Assembly: GCF_009604405.1 (NCBI RefSeq)
Contig: NZ_WEGK01000007.1
Span: forward strand, 248,001 to 312,000
DNA from: Nocardia macrotermitis
Lineage (GTDB): Bacteria; Actinomycetota; Actinomycetes; Mycobacteriales; Mycobacteriaceae
Direction of reading: 5' to 3'
Length of the DNA stretch: 64,000 bases
Shown here: piece after piece, positions 60,725 through 64,000 of the stretch
How positions within the stretch are numbered: the first letter of the stretch is position 1
Layout of the letters: every line of letters starts with the position of its first letter
Notes under the pieces: model-generated
Database searches by the model: none
What the model was told of the DNA's origin: nothing
The model's input: only the letters and a program-made list of their open reading frames with translations
Made by a program: the position numbers and the translations under genes

Positions 60725-61651
60725 TCAGAATCCGAGCTTGCCGAGCTGTTTCGGGTCGCGCTGCCAGTCCTTGGCCACCTTCACGTGCAGGTGCAGATAG
60801 ATCCGGGTGCCCAGGATCTTCTCGATCTGTTTGCGGGCGTTGGTGCCGACCTCCTTCAGCCGCGCACCGCCCTTACCGATGACGATCGCCTTCTGGCTCG
60901 GCCGTTCGACATACAGCAGCGCGTGCACATCGAGCAGCTCCGAGGACGAATCCTCTTCTCCCTCATAGCCTTCGCGCGGCAGCACCTCCTCGATCACCAC
61001 CGCGAGCGAATGCGGCAGCTCGTCGCGGACGCCCTCGAGCGCGGCCTCGCGGATCAGCTCGGCCATGAGCGTCTCCTCGGGCTCGTCGGTCAGCTCGCCG
61101 TCCGGGTAGAACGCCGGACCCTCGGGCATCTTCGAGGCGATGACGTCGACGAGCACCTCGACCTGTTCCCCCTTGGCCGCCGACACCGGCACCACATCGG
61201 CGTCGGGCCCGAGCAGTTCGGACACCGCCACCAACTGGTGCGCGACCTGGTCCCGGCTCACCTTGTCGATCTTGGTGACCACCCCGAGCAGCGTCGTCTT
61301 CGGGGCCATCTGCCGGATCTGGGTCAGGATCCAGCGATCGCCGGGCCCGATCTTCTCGTCGGCCGGAATGCACAGCGCGATCACGTCGACCTCCGAATAC
61401 GTATCGCGCACAAGGTCGTTGAGCCGCTGCCCGAGCAGCGTGCGCGGCCGGTGCAGTCCCGGGGTGTCGACCAGGATCAGCTGCGCGTGTTCCCGGTGCA
61501 CGATACCGCGAATGGTGTGCCGGGTGGTCTGCGGCCGCGAGGACGTGATCGCGATCTTCTGTCCCACCATCGCATTGGTGAGCGTGGACTTGCCGGTATT
61601 CGGCCGCCCCACGAAACAGACGAAGCCGGAACGGAATTCGGCATCGCTCAT
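60725..61651 (-). CDS. era: GTPase Era
   Basis: A 308-aa GTPase. G1 is GRPNTGKST (15-23), G3 is DTPGL, and G4 is TKID. The C-terminal KH domain binds 16S rRNA. Era acts in ribosome 30S assembly. Its ATG overlaps the stop of the cytidine-deaminase-like gene (ATGA), so translation is coupled. Confidence 0.96.
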   Translation of the reverse strand: MSDAEFRSGFVCFVGRPNTGKSTLTNAMVGQKIAITSSRPQTTRHTIRGIVHREHAQLILVDTPGLHRPRTLLGQRLNDLVRDTYSEVDVIALCIPADEKIGPGDRWILTQIRQMAPKTTLLGVVTKIDKVSRDQVAHQLVAVSELLGPDADVVPVSAAKGEQVEVLVDVIASKMPEGPAFYPDGELTDEPEETLMAELIREAALEGVRDELPHSLAVVIEEVLPREGYEGEEDSSSELLDVHALLYVERPSQKAIVIGKGGARLKEVGTNARKQIEKILGTRIYLHLHVKVAKDWQRDPKQLGKLGF

Positions 61652-62013
61652 TGCGAAGCCTCGGCGCCGACGGTGTCGTAGACCGCGCCGCTGCGATCGG
61701 CGAAGATGATCTTCCCCGACGACGACAACTCCCGCACCGCCGCGATCCCGGCATCGTGGAACGACGCCCCGATCACCACCGCCGCCTCGAAACCCTCTGC
61801 GCCACTGGAGATCGCGGCGGCCACCGCGGCCTGCAACGCGGTCAGCGTCAACGCGCGCAACTCCACCGCGCCCGCCGCGTAGGTGCGGCCGTCGGTATCG
61901 CGGACCGCCGCGCCGCTGCTGCCGCCGGTGCGTCCCATCGCGCCGCGCGCGAGCACCAGCAGCTTCTCGTCCTCGGCGGCCAATCCACCGGCCTGCGGCG
62001 CAGTGTCACTCAT
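61648..62013 (-). CDS. Cytidine-deaminase-fold protein lacking zinc motifs
   Basis: A 121-aa protein. The overall pattern (VRDTDGRTYAAGAVELRALT) and position match the cytidine deaminase family and M. tuberculosis Rv2365c. The zinc-binding HAE/CAE and PCxxC motifs are absent, so catalytic deamination is unlikely. The start ATG 62013 overlaps the stop of the CNNM gene by 8 nt. It may be an RNA-binding or structural partner to Era. Confidence 0.75.
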   Translation of the reverse strand: MSDTAPQAGGLAAEDEKLLVLARGAMGRTGGSSGAAVRDTDGRTYAAGAVELRALTLTALQAAVAAAISSGAEGFEAAVVIGASFHDAGIAAVRELSSSGKIIFADRSGAVYDTVGAEASQ

Positions 62014-63304
62014 TGCTGTCTCCATCCTCGTGTCCGCGATCGTGTTTCTTCTCCGGCACCCTCCGCACCACCACGGTATGCACCCGCATCCGGCCGCGCG
62101 CGTCCGCGCCACCCTCACCCCGCAGCTGCAACCCGTGGATGACGCCCTTGGATCCGGGTAGTGGCACCCGCCCGAGCGCGTGCGCGAGCAGTCCGCCGAC
62201 GGTGTCGACGTCCTCCTCGTCGATCTCCATGCCGAACAGCTCGCCCAGATCCTCGATCGAAAGTCGTGCCGAGACACGGAATTTGCCGTTGCCGAGCTGT
62301 TCCACGGGTGCGATCTCATCGGTGTCGTACTCGTCGGCGATCTCGCCCACGATCTCCTCGAGTACGTCCTCGATGGTGACCAGACCCGCGATCCCACCGT
62401 ATTCGTCGACCAGCAGCGCCATATGGTTACGCCGCCGCTGCATCTCGTCCAGCAGGGCGTCCAGTGGTTTGGAGTCGGGGATGAACACCGCCGGGCGCAT
62501 CACGTCGCGCACCTGCACCTTGCGAGTGCGATCCCCGTACGGCACAAGGTCTTTCAGGTAGACCACGCCGAGGATGTCGTCGACGTTGTCACCGATCACC
62601 GGCATGCGCGAATGTCCGGACCGCACCGCCAGCGAGGTGGCCTGCGCCGCGGTCTTGTCCGCCTCGATCCACACCATCTCGGTGCGCGGCACCATCACCG
62701 CGCGCGCGGAGGTGTCACCGAGTTCGAACACCGACTGGATCATCCGGCGCTCGTCCGAATCCACCACGCCGGTCTGCTGCGCCATATCCACGATCTCGCG
62801 CAGTTCCACCTCGGAGGCGAAGGGGCCGTTGCGAAATCCGCGTCCCGGGGTGATCGCGTTACCGACCGCGATGAGCAGGCGGCTCACCGGACCCAGCAGC
62901 GCCGCGATCGCCTGCAGGGGCAGGGTGGCGACGAGCGTTATCGAATAGGCGTGCTGACGTCCGAGGGTGCGCGGCCCGACGCCGATCACCAGATAGTCGA
63001 CCAGCACCATGACCACCGCGGTCAGCACCAGCGCCCAGCCGGTGCTCAGCACGTCGAGCAGCACCGCGGCCAGCAGCACCGTCGCGGTGATCTCGCAGAC
63101 CAGCCGCAGCAGCACCATCAGATTCACATAGCGCGGACGATCGGTGATGATCCGCGCCAGCCGCCGCGCCCCCGCCCGATCCGCGCGCACCAGATCTTCC
63201 ACCCGCGCGGGTGAGATGGTGACCAGCGCCGCGTCCAGCGCCGCGAACACCCCACCCACCGGAACCAGCGCGATCGCCAGCGGCAGCAGGATCAGTACGT
63301 TCAC
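62006..63304 (-). CDS. CNNM/CorC-type membrane protein with CBS domains
   Basis: A 432-aa protein. The N-terminal DUF21/CNNM membrane part includes VNLMVLLRLVCEITATVLLA. A CBS pair (SLAVRSGHSRMPVIGDNVDD and then MALLVDEYGGIAGLVTIEDV) is followed by a CorC/HlyC domain. Such proteins are linked to magnesium or cobalt export. GTG 63304 overlaps the stop of the 15-codon mini-ORF. Confidence 0.9.
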   Translation of the reverse strand: MNVLILLPLAIALVPVGGVFAALDAALVTISPARVEDLVRADRAGARRLARIITDRPRYVNLMVLLRLVCEITATVLLAAVLLDVLSTGWALVLTAVVMVLVDYLVIGVGPRTLGRQHAYSITLVATLPLQAIAALLGPVSRLLIAVGNAITPGRGFRNGPFASEVELREIVDMAQQTGVVDSDERRMIQSVFELGDTSARAVMVPRTEMVWIEADKTAAQATSLAVRSGHSRMPVIGDNVDDILGVVYLKDLVPYGDRTRKVQVRDVMRPAVFIPDSKPLDALLDEMQRRRNHMALLVDEYGGIAGLVTIEDVLEEIVGEIADEYDTDEIAPVEQLGNGKFRVSARLSIEDLGELFGMEIDEEDVDTVGGLLAHALGRVPLPGSKGVIHGLQLRGEGGADARGRMRVHTVVVRRVPEKKHDRGHEDGDSNE

Positions 63305-63348
63305 GCGGCCGGCCTCGCGACGGGCCCGCGCAGCCGCGCTTCGCTCAT
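63301..63348 (-). CDS. 15-aa mini-ORF bridging ybeY and the CNNM gene
   Basis: ATG 63348 overlaps the ybeY stop (ATGA) and the frame (MSEARLRGPVARPAA) ends TGA 63301-63303, overlapping GTG 63304 (GTGA). It could pass terminating ribosomes from ybeY to the CNNM gene, as at 6652-6693. Confidence 0.4.
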   Translation of the reverse strand: MSEARLRGPVARPAA

Positions 63349-63899
63349 GCCGGATCCAGCGGATCGCCCGCGTCGCCGAAACCGGTCTTGCCGAGCAGTT
63401 TGCGGTCGCGTTCGGCGAGGTCGGCACGGCGCTGGGCCTCGCGCAGGCTCTCGTACCATTCGGCGAGCAGGTTGTTCTGCAAGCCGAACATCTCCTTCTC
63501 CTCCTCCGGCTCGGCGTGGTCGTAGCCGAGCAGGTGCAGGACGCCGTGCACGGTCAGCAGCGCGAGCTCGTGATCCAGCGAATGCCCGGCCTTGACCGCC
63601 TGGGCGGCGGCGAACTCGGGGCACAGCACGATGTCGCCGAGCATCGAGGGACCCGGTTCGGCGCCGTCGGGGCGGCCGCCGGGTTCGAGCTCGTCCATCG
63701 GGAAGGACATCACGTCGGTCGGCCCGGGCAGATCCATCCACCGCATGTGCAGGTCGGCCATGGTGTCGAGATCGACCAGCACCATCGACAGTTCGGCGGC
63801 CGGATGCACGTCCATGCGGCCGATCGCGAAACGCGCGACGCTGACCAGATCTTCCTCGGGAACGTCCATTCCCGATTCGTTGGCGATCTCGATACTCAC
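63345..63899 (-). CDS. ybeY: Endoribonuclease YbeY
   Basis: A 184-aa metalloprotein with the zinc motif HGVLHLLGYDH (118-128). LSMVLVDLDTMADLHMRWMD is family-typical. YbeY processes 16S rRNA and supports ribosome quality control. GTG 63899 fits family length. The gene in front of it (phoH in M. tuberculosis) lies mostly outside the window. Confidence 0.94.
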   Translation of the reverse strand: MSIEIANESGMDVPEEDLVSVARFAIGRMDVHPAAELSMVLVDLDTMADLHMRWMDLPGPTDVMSFPMDELEPGGRPDGAEPGPSMLGDIVLCPEFAAAQAVKAGHSLDHELALLTVHGVLHLLGYDHAEPEEEKEMFGLQNNLLAEWYESLREAQRRADLAERDRKLLGKTGFGDAGDPLDPA

Positions 63900-64000
63900 G
63901 CCGGACAGCTTAGGCCACCACGGCCGGGCCTCCGCGCACTGCGCGCCGGTGCTGCGCAACGTCCGCTCGGACGGTCGATGCTGCCTGTGAACATGGCGCG

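Noticed and set aside
63896..64000. Possible end of phoH on the minus strand
   Set aside because: M. tuberculosis has phoH upstream of ybeY, but the visible 105 bases do not give a recognisable PhoH C-terminus, so I do not call it.

Overview
The window is high-GC actinobacterial DNA (most genes have strongly G/C-ending codons) and reads as a Nocardia-like member of the Mycobacteriales. Evidence includes a furB-type zur gene next to an arsR/smtB-type gene and divergent glyS; the block 50690-63899, which keeps the Mycobacterium tuberculosis order Rv2360c-like / uppS / recO / era / Rv2365c-like / CNNM-CorC / ybeY; nearby dnaG and dgt; an F420/PPOX-type protein; a HadA/HadB-like hot-dog fusion; and a cutinase with a long Thr/Pro tail. 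Genus is an inference; no rRNA is present.

Layout. 1-5123: XRE regulator divergent from a His-rich methyltransferase, a DeoR/MFS pair with a relic of a duplicated MFS tail, a cysteine dioxygenase/rhodanese sulfur pair, and trpF. 5465-8831: glycosyltransferase and glycogen-debranching-type enzyme, joined by a 13-codon mini-ORF that overlaps both. 8853-11875: small SRPBCC and zinc-ribbon proteins, then a TetR regulator divergent from a GXWXG/DUF4334 protein and a zinc alcohol dehydrogenase, with two perfect 18-bp operators between them. 12068-20330: two large LuxR-type AAA regulators flank a Tat-secreted epoxide-hydrolase-like protein; the first regulator sits between two different tandem-repeat fields. 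20434-24677: flavin disulfide reductase, secreted hydrolase, dehydratase fusion, secreted small protein.

24918-28948 is an accessory island beside tRNA-Asn: a 102-aa unknown coupled to a 28-aa membrane peptide, an XRE/TPR-type regulator, and an RloA/RloB (AbiL-like) ATPase plus TOPRIM-like pair with visibly lower GC. 29297-35836 holds a LysR/SDR pair, a PucR regulator, a PPOX protein, a HigB/HigA-like toxin-antitoxin pair with its own operator, and the cutinase. 35978-49221 is largely housekeeping (dnaG, dgt, glyS), with small membrane or secreted proteins, a MBL/YdcF/dgt cluster, and an ABC exporter followed by a DesK/DesR-like two-component system.

49413-50258 is the zinc-regulation pair. 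50690-63899 is the conserved uppS-recO-era-ybeY block, interrupted between uppS and recO by phospholipase C, a P450 lacking the ExxR arginine, a repeated element with compensatory stem changes, and a sugar ABC uptake cassette without its own ATPase.

Four genes (starts 284, 24131, 31056, 33568) have a -10 box placed so that transcription would begin at the start codon, suggesting leaderless mRNAs. The best candidates for something undescribed are the covarying repeat element at 55751-56131, the RloAB island with its coupled small membrane peptide, the mini-ORFs that bridge genes, and the LuxR/epoxide hydrolase locus with shared CGTCA boxes.
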